Positions 1-6,883 are shown, counted from the stretch's first letter. The stretch: 11,839 nt of DNA from Candidatus Firestoneibacteriota bacterium (GCA_016212735.1 JACRDZ010000159.1:1-11839), one strand, 5' to 3'. Made by a program: numbers and translations. The notes: generated by a model not told the origin, from the sequence alone.

Positions 1-830
1 CTTTAATCGCAAAATGCACTGAAAATAATATTCCTTTTACCATAGTTTTAAATTCAGGATATTTTGTAACAACAATAAAACCTGACTCAAAAAAATATTA
101 CAATATTTCTTTTGAACATACAAAAAAATATACTATGCTTTCGGATACTGAAATTATCTGCATAGCTAAGGAATTTGCCGCGCATAAAATAAAAAATTAT
201 ATTTCATTGTTTAAACAAAGATATGTAAAAGAGCAGAATGTTTTTATTAAAGAGCTTGAGGAAACGGTGGGTAAAATTTATGAGGCTCAGGATGTAAATA
301 GTGTTAGAGGATTTGAAGGATATACTGCTAAAAATATTTATCAAAAATTGAATTTGTTCATTGATGATGAGAACTTTCATATCAAAAAAAGAAACAGGAT
401 TAATCCTGACAGAATTAATTCTTTGCTTAATTTCGGATATTACATTTTATTTTCGCGGATAAATGCATGTATAAGAGCATCAGGACTGAATCCATATCTG
501 GGTTTTCTGCACAGTCCGCTCGATAATTATGAATCGCTGGTATGCGATGTTGAAGAGCTGTTCAGATCAAGAATAGACAGATTTATTATCAAGCTGATTA
601 ATTTAAAAATAATTTCAAAAGATGATTTTGATGAAACCGAAAAGGGTATGTATTTGAAAAGAGAAAAAGTGAGAATATTTTTAAATCAGTTTGAAAGAGA
701 GTGGGATACAAAAAGTGATGGCAGGAACAAAAACCTGTCATTGGGCGATAATATTTATGTGCAAATCACCATAATGAAAAAATGGATACTTGAAAACGCT
801 TCGCTTTCATTCTATAAATGGGAAGTATAG
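1..830 (+). CDS. cas1: CRISPR-associated endonuclease Cas1, 5'-truncated by window edge
   Basis: Cas1 is the integrase subunit that, with Cas2, inserts new spacers into CRISPR arrays. The frame is open from base 3 with no start codon before the edge, and the 44 codons upstream of the first ATG (135) already read like the Cas1 N-terminal beta domain (NNIPFTIVLNSGYF). About 275 residues are visible, so perhaps 50-70 are missing. Numbered from the ATG at 135, the metal-binding and catalytic positions are all present: Glu61 in RGFEG, His126 in GLNPYLGFLH, and Asp138/Glu141 in CDVEELFR. The helical C-terminal domain shows the family pattern (RINPDRINSLLNFGYYILF). The protein ends normally at TAG, so it looks intact where visible. 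The next gene is convergent 10 bp away, so cas2 is not directly downstream and any partner genes must lie to the left. CRISPR subtype cannot be judged from this fragment. Confidence 0.95.
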   Translation, partial: LIAKCTENNIPFTIVLNSGYFVTTIKPDSKKYYNISFEHTKKYTMLSDTEIICIAKEFAAHKIKNYISLFKQRYVKEQNVFIKELEETVGKIYEAQDVNSVRGFEGYTAKNIYQKLNLFIDDENFHIKKRNRINPDRINSLLNFGYYILFSRINACIRASGLNPYLGFLHSPLDNYESLVCDVEELFRSRIDRFIIKLINLKIISKDDFDETEKGMYLKREKVRIFLNQFEREWDTKSDGRNKNLSLGDNIYVQITIMKKWILENASLSFYKWEV

Positions 831-840
831 TTTCAAATAA

Positions 841-1386
841 TTATAACTCTTTAATTATATGAATTAATTTTTTATAAAGATTCTGTTTAGCGCGGAATAA
901 ATATGATTCTACTGATGACACTGAGCAATTCATTATTCCAGCAATCTCCTGATACGGCAACATTTCGTATCGGCTCAGTATGACAGCTATACGCTGATTA
1001 TCAGGGAGAGAATTTACAGCATTCTGAACAATCTGTTCGGTTTCAGATTTATCCAGAATCGTATGCGGATTTTTGTTCGATCTTTTAATAATATCTTCCT
1101 GTTTATTATCTAATAAAAAATCTAAAGAAAGCCATTGTGCTTGTTTCTTTTTACGCTCCAAATTCAGACAAAAATTAACACTGATGCGATATATCCATGT
1201 TGATAATTTTGATTCTTCCCTGAATTGTTTTAATGATTTGTATATTGTAAAAAATATTTCCTGTGCAGCGTCTTCTGCTTCTTCCCTGCTCCCAAGGATT
1301 CGTAAACAGACATTAAATACCATATTGTTATATGTATCAAACAATTCCTTAAAAGCAGAAGAATCATTTAATTGATTTTTTTCCAA
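841..1386 (-). CDS. ECF-type RNA polymerase sigma factor (sigma-70 family, RpoE-like)
   Basis: This is a 181-residue extracytoplasmic-function sigma factor that would direct RNA polymerase to a small alternative regulon. Region 2 spans about residues 11-78, with the -10 recognition helix signature AEDAAQEIFFTIY and the core-binding stretch ending STWIYRISVNFCLN. Region 4 spans about 117-172 (SLPDNQRIAVILSRYEML, then the helix-turn-helix YQEIAGIMNCSVSSVESYLFRA). There is no region 3 and the length is typical. The start is TTG, preceded by AAAGGAT lying in the 3' end of the upstream permease gene; the next in-frame ATG (Met22) would remove part of region 2. It is the last gene of the MFS-ABC operon, 8 bp after the permease stop, so expression is probably translationally coupled. 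No zinc-finger anti-sigma gene follows; the next gene is the convergent cas1. Its target promoters are unknown. Confidence 0.93.
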   Translation of the reverse strand: MEKNQLNDSSAFKELFDTYNNMVFNVCLRILGSREEAEDAAQEIFFTIYKSLKQFREESKLSTWIYRISVNFCLNLERKKKQAQWLSLDFLLDNKQEDIIKRSNKNPHTILDKSETEQIVQNAVNSLPDNQRIAVILSRYEMLPYQEIAGIMNCSVSSVESYLFRAKQNLYKKLIHIIKEL

Positions 1387-1394
1387 TATTTTAA

Positions 1395-2177
1395 TTATCC
1401 TTTTTTGTTAAACATAATTGACGCAGATAAAACCATTAATATTGAAAAAATAAAAAGATAAATTGCATTTATATACATAGGATTTAAAAATATATTTTTT
1501 GCAATATCTGTTGAAATTTGCGGGCTTAAAATTATATGCCTGAACGCATCTACAGCATAGGTTAATGGATTTATTCTTGAAAATATTGTCATCCATAAAG
1601 GGATAGAGTGCAAAGGGAAGAAAGCCCCTGAAAGGAAAAACATTGGGAAAACGATAATATTCATTAATACACCGAAGTTCTCAATTGTTCTTAAAAGAGT
1701 TGCCATAAGTAACCCCATCCCGGCGATACAAAACGATAGGAGCATCATAAACATTATAAGTTCCGGTATCATTATAAAATAAATTTTTATATTTAAAAGC
1801 GGAGCAATCAAAAGAAGTACGAGAGCCTGGGATAAAGCTATTGTTACTGCACCTGATGCTTTACCAATTATAATTGCAGTACGAGATACAGGAGCTACAA
1901 GTATCTCTTTTAAGAAGCCAAATTCTCTATCCCAGATAGTAGAAATAGTTGAATAAAAAGATACACCCATAATACTTACAGCAAGAATACCGGGATACAT
2001 AAATTGGATAAAATCAATCCCAAGATTTCCTGATGCAAAAGCGTGACGCAATCCTGATCCGAAAATAAATAGAAACATCAGAGGCTGAAAAATTGTTAGA
2101 AATATTCTTGTCCTGTCTCTGGAATAACGGAGTACTTCTCTATGCCATATAGTAACGATTATACTAATAAACTGCAT
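1395..2177 (-). CDS. ABC-2 type transporter permease (DrrB/NodJ-like)
   Basis: This is a 260-residue integral membrane subunit of an ABC exporter, expected to pair with the ATPase encoded directly upstream. Hydrophobic segments fit six transmembrane helices, at roughly residues 25-42, 58-78, 105-129, 132-158, 168-190 and 233-255. Family motifs are visible: FLKEILVAPVSR at 88-99, the conserved loop after helix 2, and FFLSGAFFPLHSIP around 180-193, followed by INPLTYAVDAFR at 202-213. These are typical of the ABC-2 family that includes daunorubicin-type and NodJ exporters. The ATG has a good GGAGAA ribosome site. It lies 35 bp after the ATPase and 8 bp before the sigma gene. The substrate cannot be read from sequence; lipophilic compounds, antibiotics or polysaccharides are all known in this family. 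Confidence 0.92.
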   Translation of the reverse strand: MQFISIIVTIWHREVLRYSRDRTRIFLTIFQPLMFLFIFGSGLRHAFASGNLGIDFIQFMYPGILAVSIMGVSFYSTISTIWDREFGFLKEILVAPVSRTAIIIGKASGAVTIALSQALVLLLIAPLLNIKIYFIMIPELIMFMMLLSFCIAGMGLLMATLLRTIENFGVLMNIIVFPMFFLSGAFFPLHSIPLWMTIFSRINPLTYAVDAFRHIILSPQISTDIAKNIFLNPMYINAIYLFIFSILMVLSASIMFNKKG

Positions 2178-2212
2178 TCTATTTTCTCCAAACCTGTGGA
2201 CGAGCAGAACTG

Positions 2213-3190
2213 CTATTTGCTGCGTATTATTGTTTTGAAGTGTTCACGAAAACTGCTTTTTAAAGTATTTTCTTCGTCTCTTATCTTTCGTCCGGTTAAT
2301 GATAAAAAAACATCATCCAATGATGGTTTTCTCAGTTCAATAGCATTAATTTCTGTATTAAGTTCGTTGAAAATACGCGGCAAAAATTTCTCACCGTCTG
2401 ATACTTTAAATTCCAGATGATCGTTTTCTTCTTTAATTTCAATATTAAATTTATTAATTAATTTATTTTTTAATTCATTAATATTTTTGCTTTTTATCTT
2501 GATTACATCTCCGCCTATCTGTTTTTTCAGGTTTTCCGGATTATCAATAGCAACAATTTTACCATAATCAATAATTGCAATTGTATTACAGTTTTCAGCT
2601 TCATCCATATAGTGTGTAGTCATAAAGATTGTCATATTTCTTTCATGATTAAGTTTAATAACATAATCCCATAAGTGAGCTCTGGTCTGAGGGTCAAGAC
2701 CTATTGTTGGTTCATCTAAAAATAATATTTCAGGATAATGAATAAACCCTCTTGCTATTTCCAGCCTTCGTTTCATCCCGCCTGAAAAAGTTTTAACAAT
2801 ATCATCTTTTCTTTCCCAGAGATCTACAAGGTTCAATACTTCTTCCATTCTATTTTGATATTCTTTCTTTGGGACTCCATAAAGTTTTGCGTGAAACCTG
2901 AGATTTTCTTCAGCAGTTAATCGATCGTCAAGTGAAGGGTCCTGAAAAACAATTCCAATGGATTTCCTGACATCATTTTTATCGTTTAAAACATTAAAAT
3001 TATTTAAGAATACTTGTCCTTGAGCAGGCTCAATAAGAGTTGCAAGTATACCAATAGTTGTTGATTTACCAGCACCATTAGGACCCAGAAAACCGAATAT
3101 TTCTCCTTTTTTTACAGTAAATGAAATATTGTCAACCGCACTAATATTATTAAATTTTTTTGTTAAATTTTTTACTTCTATGATATTCAT
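2213..3190 (-). CDS. ABC transporter ATP-binding protein, DrrA type
   Basis: This is a 325-residue nucleotide-binding subunit of an ABC-2 exporter. All catalytic motifs are intact: Walker A GPNGAGKST (36-44), Q-loop Gln83 in VFQDPS, signature FSGGMKRR (135-142), Walker B ILFLDEP with Glu160, and switch His193 in TTHYMDEAE. Residues after about 220 form the accessory C-terminal domain of DrrA-like ATPases, ending in LRKPSLDDVFLSLTG (286-300), a hallmark of this subfamily. A further basic tail of about 25 residues follows. The ATG is preceded by an AGAAAGAGAA purine tract. It sits between the MFS gene (32 bp upstream) and the permease (35 bp downstream), so the three transport genes are almost certainly co-transcribed. 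Its role is to power export by the permease; the substrate is not known. Confidence 0.95.
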   Translation of the reverse strand: MNIIEVKNLTKKFNNISAVDNISFTVKKGEIFGFLGPNGAGKSTTIGILATLIEPAQGQVFLNNFNVLNDKNDVRKSIGIVFQDPSLDDRLTAEENLRFHAKLYGVPKKEYQNRMEEVLNLVDLWERKDDIVKTFSGGMKRRLEIARGFIHYPEILFLDEPTIGLDPQTRAHLWDYVIKLNHERNMTIFMTTHYMDEAENCNTIAIIDYGKIVAIDNPENLKKQIGGDVIKIKSKNINELKNKLINKFNIEIKEENDHLEFKVSDGEKFLPRIFNELNTEINAIELRKPSLDDVFLSLTGRKIRDEENTLKSSFREHFKTIIRSK

Positions 3191-3222
3191 ATTTATTCTC
3201 TTTCTAGCTTAGGTGGTAATAT

Positions 3223-4518
3223 TTAAACATTTTCGAGAACCTCAACAGTTTTAATAACACCTTTTTTAATATAAACAGGATGCAAAAGGTCCCTTAATAT
3301 TGAAAGTTTTTTAGCGAAAAAGAATACTCCTCCAATAATACAGCATCCTCCGATAATCAAAGTATTTGGAGCTCCTATCATGTCAGCTAAAACTCCAGCA
3401 AGCAAACTTCCTAATGGTACCATCCCCATAAATGCCATAGTATAAAGACTCATTACACGGCCTCGTTTATCGTCATCTACAATTGTCTGCAGTATTGTAT
3501 TGCATGAAGCCATGCTAACCATCATGCCAAATCCGACCGATAACATTAAAATAATAGACAATAAAAAAAATCGAGACAATGAAAATGTTATAAGACTGAA
3601 GCCGAATATAATTGTGGATAATACAATTATTTTCTCTAAACCAATTATACTTTTTCTCCATGCAAGATAAATAGCACCTGCAAGAGCACCTATACCTGAA
3701 GCACAAATTAGAAAGCCCAGTGTATGCGGTCCACCATGAAAAATATTCTTTGCAAAAACGGGCATTAATACAGTAAAGGGCATTCCCATTAAGCTGACCA
3801 GTGCAAGTAATAAAATTATTGCTCTTATTGGTTTGAAGCTGAAAGCGTAATTAAATCCATCTTTTAATTCCTGGAAAACATGTGTATTATTTTTAAATAT
3901 CTTCCGAGGAATAATTTTCATTGCTGATAAAGCAAAAATAACAGCTAAAAAACTAAAACCATCTATAAGGAAACACAATCCCTCACCATAAGCTGCTATT
4001 AATATACCTGCAATTGAAGGTCCAATTAATCTTGCACCATTAAACATAGAGGAATTTAGAGCAATAGCATTAGCTAAATCCTCCTTTTTCTCAACCATTT
4101 CTACTATAAATGACTGACGTGCTGGTAAATCTATTGCATTAACTAATCCCTGAAATATATTTAATAATATTATTTGATATATTGTTATTATGTCTGACAT
4201 GACCAGAAAAGCCAATATAAAAGAGTGTATCATTGATAATAACTGGGTAATAATCATAATACGATGACGATTCCATCTGTCAGCAATAACTCCAGCAAAA
4301 GATGCAAATAGAAAGGTTGGGAATTGACTTGCAAATCCTACAATACCTAATAGTAAAGCAGAATTTGTAAGACGATAAACAAGCCAGCTTGAAGCAATCT
4401 GTGTCATCCATGTACCAATTAATGAAATACTTTGTCCTGCAAAAAAAAGAGAATAATTTCTATTCTCTAGTGATCTGAAAATATGTTTAATTTCTTTTTT
4501 AGAATTATAAATATTCAT
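3223..4518 (-). CDS. MFS exporter, EntS/MFS_3-like (DHA3-type)
   Basis: This is a 431-residue major facilitator superfamily permease with about 12 hydrophobic segments, acting as a proton-coupled exporter in the inner membrane. The start LENRNYSLFFAGQSISLIG followed by TWMTQIASSWLVYRLT is characteristic of the group containing the enterobactin exporter EntS and macrolide pumps. The loop 2-3 motif GVIADRWNRHR lies at 76-86, and the second-half motifs DKRGRVMSLYT (350-360) and PLGSLLAGVLADMIG (378-392) are present. A 25-30 residue cytoplasmic tail follows the last helix. The ATG has an AAGG ribosome site 8 bp upstream. It is the first gene of a four-gene operon with an ABC exporter and an ECF sigma factor, which suggests a stress- or metabolite-responsive export unit. 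The substrate is unknown; siderophore, drug and lipid export would all fit. Confidence 0.92.
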   Translation of the reverse strand: MNIYNSKKEIKHIFRSLENRNYSLFFAGQSISLIGTWMTQIASSWLVYRLTNSALLLGIVGFASQFPTFLFASFAGVIADRWNRHRIMIITQLLSMIHSFILAFLVMSDIITIYQIILLNIFQGLVNAIDLPARQSFIVEMVEKKEDLANAIALNSSMFNGARLIGPSIAGILIAAYGEGLCFLIDGFSFLAVIFALSAMKIIPRKIFKNNTHVFQELKDGFNYAFSFKPIRAIILLLALVSLMGMPFTVLMPVFAKNIFHGGPHTLGFLICASGIGALAGAIYLAWRKSIIGLEKIIVLSTIIFGFSLITFSLSRFFLLSIILMLSVGFGMMVSMASCNTILQTIVDDDKRGRVMSLYTMAFMGMVPLGSLLAGVLADMIGAPNTLIIGGCCIIGGVFFFAKKLSILRDLLHPVYIKKGVIKTVEVLENV

Positions 4519-4565
4519 ACCTGAAACCTTTTCGTTTTTATAATGTGTCTGCTAGGTGCGATTTA

Positions 4566-4594
4566 ACACTAACATAAATATTTTTTACTGTCAA
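4566..4594 (-). promoter_or_regulatory. Sigma-70-type promoter of the MFS-ABC-sigma operon
   Basis: On the minus strand a perfect TTGACA (4594-4589) is followed after 17 bp by TAGTGT (4571-4566). Transcription would start near 4559, giving a leader of about 40 nt before the MFS ATG. Position and spacing support a housekeeping promoter. It does not obviously match the AAC/GTC type of ECF promoter, so autoregulation by the sigma factor is not evident here. Confidence 0.6.
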
Positions 4595-4611
4595 ATACAC
4601 CTAAAATACTC

Positions 4612-4625
4612 AAGTTAACTAACTT
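4612..4625. promoter_or_regulatory. 14-bp inverted repeat, possible operator
   Basis: AAGTTA and TAACTT form perfect 6-bp arms around a 2-bp centre. The element lies 17 bp upstream of the -35 box of the MFS operon and about 70 bp upstream of the -35 of the cytochrome promoter. That is a place where an activator or repressor could bind. It is short and AT-rich, so chance is possible, and no regulator gene that would match it is recognised in the window. Confidence 0.25.
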
Positions 4626-4647
4626 TTTTGATAGAATTTATTAAAAT

Positions 4648-4673
4648 TCGAAATCCGAATATCGAAATCCGAA
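4648..4673. repeat. Two direct copies of TCGAAATCCGAA
   Basis: Identical 12-mers at 4648-4659 and 4662-4673 have a 14-bp period, separated by TA. They are flanked by partial copies (ATTCG before, AAC after). Similar TTCGAAATCCGAA-rich strings are, from memory, scattered through intergenic regions of many environmental bacterial genomes. The function here is unknown. The copy lies in the divergent control region just upstream of the cytochrome promoter. Confidence 0.6.
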
Positions 4674-4694
4674 ACAATTAAAGGCAAAATTATC

Positions 4695-4722
4695 TTGACA
4701 AGGAATGATTTATTGATATTAT
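4695..4722 (+). promoter_or_regulatory. Sigma-70-type promoter of the cytochrome-nikR unit
   Basis: A perfect TTGACA (4695-4700) is followed after 16 bp by TATTAT (4717-4722), which matches 5 of 6 positions of the -10 consensus. The expected start is near 4729, giving a leader of about 40 nt that contains the GGAGG ribosome site (4759-4763). No NikR-type GTGTTAC/GTAACAC dyad lies on this promoter, so nikR itself appears not to be under the operator found downstream. Confidence 0.65.
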
Positions 4723-4768
4723 TAATAGAAAATTAAATTATTACCTTACCTATATATCGGAGGAAATT

Positions 4769-5233
4769 ATGAAAAACAAAATGAACATCGTATTTTATAC
4801 AGTAATAATATTATTTGTAATCCCTTCATTAAGTCTTGCATATTTTATAACAATAAATACATTACAAAAAAAAGTTGGCGCTGTTTATTTTGATCATAAT
4901 TATCATTTAGATAAAGAAAATGGGCTTGGTTTTGCGTGTAATGAATGTCATCATGAACTTAAAACACCTGATCAGTCTCCATCCAAATGCAGTTTATGTC
5001 ATTTCCCTAAAGAGCTTACTGAATCCATTAAAAAAGAATTCCCGCTTGATCTTAAGGAAACATATCATACAAAATGCCGTGGATGTCATCAAAAAAATAA
5101 AAAAAAATATAAAGATGCACCAACAAGCGATTGTGGAGTTTGTCATAAAAAAGATTTCGAAAAGTTTTTACAGGAAAGAAGTTTAAAAGAGCAGGAAAAA
5201 ATCAAAATAATTATTGAAAAAACACAAAAATAA
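4769..5233 (+). CDS. Periplasmic tetrahaem cytochrome c, class III (c3-like)
   Basis: This is a 154-residue exported electron carrier. Residues 1-24 form a signal peptide or anchor ending SLSLA. Four CXXCH haem sites are present: Cys57/Cys60/His61, Cys74/Cys77/His78, Cys103/Cys106/His107 and Cys122/Cys125/His126. The order of extra histidines (His43 and His46 in FDHNYH, His62 just after the first haem, His100 before the third) is that of cytochrome c3, implying bis-histidine ligation of all four haems. A Lys/Glu-rich tail of about 25 residues beyond the haem core is unusual for c3. In sulfate reducers c3 accepts electrons from periplasmic hydrogenases; that role here is inferred. A very good GGAGG site precedes the ATG. 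The gene ends 13 bp before nikR and shares its promoter, which links it to nickel homeostasis. Confidence 0.92.
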   Translation: MKNKMNIVFYTVIILFVIPSLSLAYFITINTLQKKVGAVYFDHNYHLDKENGLGFACNECHHELKTPDQSPSKCSLCHFPKELTESIKKEFPLDLKETYHTKCRGCHQKNKKKYKDAPTSDCGVCHKKDFEKFLQERSLKEQEKIKIIIEKTQK

Positions 5234-5246
5234 ATTGGAGAGAATC

Positions 5247-5648
5247 TTGTCGGATTTAGTCAGATTTGGAGTTTCTCTGGATGAGGAACTTTTAATTCGA
5301 TTTGATAAAAATATTAAAAATAAAAAATATACAAACCGCTCAGAAGCAATCCGGGATTTAATTAGAGAAGACCTGATAAAAAGAGACTGGTTGACTAATG
5401 AAGATGTTGTTGGAGTTATAACTCTGGTTTATAATCACCATAAAAGAGAACTTGTTAATCATCTTATGGATATACAGCATGATTATCATGATAATATTCT
5501 TTCATCACAACACCTTCATCTGGATGAAGATAATTGTTTAGAAATATTAGCTATTAAAGGGAAAGCTAAACAAATAAGAGAATTATACGGAAACTTAAAA
5601 GCAAGTAAAGGAGTAAAGTATGCAGGATGTACTGAAACAACAACATGA
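5247..5648 (+). CDS. nikR: Nickel-responsive transcriptional regulator NikR
   Basis: NikR is a tetrameric ribbon-helix-helix repressor that binds DNA when loaded with Ni(II). The chosen TTG start at 5247 gives 133 residues beginning MSDLVRFGVSLDEELL, the usual length. It has GGAG six bases upstream, whereas the upstream ATG at 5214 would overlap the cytochrome gene and add 11 non-homologous residues. Residues 1-45 form the ribbon-helix-helix, with RSEAIRDLIR as the family motif. The ACT-like metal-binding domain carries the four expected nickel ligands: His78 (in IQHDYH), His89 and His91 (in SSQHLHL) and Cys97. It follows the cytochrome by 13 bp. A perfect NikR operator lies about 95 bp after its stop, in front of the nickel transporter genes, which gives a clear target. 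High-affinity site and tetramer contacts look intact. Confidence 0.96.
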   Translation: MSDLVRFGVSLDEELLIRFDKNIKNKKYTNRSEAIRDLIREDLIKRDWLTNEDVVGVITLVYNHHKRELVNHLMDIQHDYHDNILSSQHLHLDEDNCLEILAIKGKAKQIRELYGNLKASKGVKYAGCTETTT

Positions 5649-5724
5649 AGCAAATTAGTTTAAAAGTAGTATTATTTTTTTTGTTATGAGTAGCACGATT
5701 ATTAATTACGTAACAAAATTTATG

Positions 5725-5753
5725 TTGACATATAAATATATATGTGTTACTAT
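5725..5753 (+). promoter_or_regulatory. Promoter of the nikMN-nikQ-nikO operon
   Basis: TTGACA (5725-5730) is followed after 17 bp by TACTAT (5748-5753). The start would fall near 5760, with a leader of about 49 nt and an AAGGAG ribosome site at 5796-5801. The -10 box overlaps the left arm of the NikR operator, so repressor binding would block polymerase. Confidence 0.7.
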
Positions 5754-5770
5754 CCAGAAAATAGTAACAC
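5744..5770. promoter_or_regulatory. NikR operator, GTGTTAC-N13-GTAACAC
   Basis: Perfect 7-bp inverted arms lie at 5744-5750 and 5764-5770, separated by exactly 13 bp. This is the form I recall from comparative genomics of NikR sites in deltaproteobacteria, unlike the GTATGA-N16-TCATAC of E. coli. It sits between nikR and the nickel ECF transporter genes and covers the -10 and probable start site. It should mediate Ni-dependent repression of uptake. Confidence 0.92.
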
Positions 5771-5808
5771 AATACTTAATTTGTTTTGTTAAATAAAGGA
5801 GAATTTTT

Positions 5809-6852
5809 ATGCATATGGCAGACGCACTTATTTCACCTGCGGTTGGAATAAGCTTTTGGACATGCAGTATAGGTGTTATATCTTTTTGCGCCCATAAATT
5901 AAAAATTGAATTCAATGATAAGATAATTCCTTTAATGGGTGTTATGGGAGCTTTTATTTTTGCAGGACAAATGATTAATTTCACCATTCCAGGAACAGGC
6001 TCCAGCGGTCATATTGGAGGTGGAATGCTTCTTGCTATAATTCTTGGACCTTATGCCGGTTTTATTACAATTGCATCCGTACTTTTTATTCAAGCTTTAT
6101 TTTTTGCCGATGGAGGGCTTCTCGCACTGGGATGTAATATATGGAATTTGGGAATTTATCCCTGTTTTATTGCTTACCCTTTGATCTATAAACTGATAGC
6201 TGGTAATAGCAGTAATAATAAGAAGATAATGATTGGTTCCATATTAGGGGTTATTCTCGGACTTGAACTGGGAGCGTTTAGTGTTGTCATGGAAACCGTT
6301 TTTTCAGGTATAACCGAATTACCATTTTTAACTTTTTCAAAAATGGTGCTTCCAATTCATCTGCTTATTGCCGTGATAGAAGGAATTGTAACCGGAGCAA
6401 TAATTATTTATGTCAAAAATATTCAGCCTGATTTATTTTATGCTGATAATCAATTAAACAACACATTTTTAAATCTAAAAAAAGTACTTTTATCTATAGG
6501 TGTTTTAGCGCTAATTACAGGAGGCATACTTTCATGGTTCGCTTCCACTCATCCGGATGGACTGGAGTGGTCTATGGGAAAAATAACAGGACGAGAGGAA
6601 CTGCTGCCAAAAGAAACCGTACTTCATAAAAACATATCCAGACTTCAGGAAAAAATAGCCTTCCTCCCTGACTATAGTTTTGGAAAACAAGAGTCAAAAG
6701 AACCTGAAAATAAAAAAGAATCATGGCCGTCTGTTTCAGGTGGAACCAGTGTCTCCGGAATCATTGGCGGAATATTTACATTAGGACTAACTATTTTGAT
6801 TGGTTTTGTGATAAAATTATTTCGTAAACGCAGTTTAACAAATACACAATAG
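5809..6852 (+). CDS. nikM: Nickel ECF transporter substrate-binding subunit NikM with fused NikN-like C-terminus
   Basis: This is a 347-residue inner-membrane S component of a Ni/Co energy-coupling-factor transporter. The N-terminal 215 residues are the CbiM/NikM fold, with about seven hydrophobic segments. The nickel site of this family uses the N-terminal amine, His2 and a distant His; here the protein begins MHMADAL and has His68 in SSGHIGGGML. That makes the ATG at 5809 preferable to the ATG at 5815, which would lose His2. QALFFADGGLLALGCNIWNLG-type sequence (95-115) is the conserved helix. Residues about 220-343 resemble the NikN/CbiN partner: a helix, a periplasmic stretch with HPDGLEWS and FLPDYSF, and a final helix. 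This makes it a NikMN fusion, a known arrangement. AAGGAG lies 7 bp before the start. It is the first gene of the operon and is controlled by the NikR operator, which supports nickel rather than cobalt. Confidence 0.94.
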   Translation: MHMADALISPAVGISFWTCSIGVISFCAHKLKIEFNDKIIPLMGVMGAFIFAGQMINFTIPGTGSSGHIGGGMLLAIILGPYAGFITIASVLFIQALFFADGGLLALGCNIWNLGIYPCFIAYPLIYKLIAGNSSNNKKIMIGSILGVILGLELGAFSVVMETVFSGITELPFLTFSKMVLPIHLLIAVIEGIVTGAIIIYVKNIQPDLFYADNQLNNTFLNLKKVLLSIGVLALITGGILSWFASTHPDGLEWSMGKITGREELLPKETVLHKNISRLQEKIAFLPDYSFGKQESKEPENKKESWPSVSGGTSVSGIIGGIFTLGLTILIGFVIKLFRKRSLTNTQ

Positions 6853-6883
6853 TTCATCACAAATTCAAAATGTAAGAGGGAAA

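Noticed and set aside
826..870. Possible bidirectional terminator between cas1 and the sigma gene
   Set aside because: Only short AT-only complementarity is present, with no GC stem.
1073..1375. 100-codon frame on the + strand
   Set aside because: It is antisense to the sigma factor gene, whose conserved regions 2 and 4 identify the coding strand.
4545..4569. GTGTCTG-N11-TTAACAC, resembling a NikR operator near the MFS promoter
   Set aside because: The arms are imperfect and the overall span is 25 bp instead of the 27 bp of the clear operator, so it is not called as a NikR site.
4920..5186. 88-codon frame on the + strand
   Set aside because: It lies wholly inside the cytochrome gene in another frame; the four CXXCH motifs prove which frame is real.
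5214..5246. Upstream ATG as the nikR start
   Set aside because: It would overlap the cytochrome gene by 20 bp and add 11 residues not found in NikR proteins; the TTG at 5247 has a well-placed GGAG.
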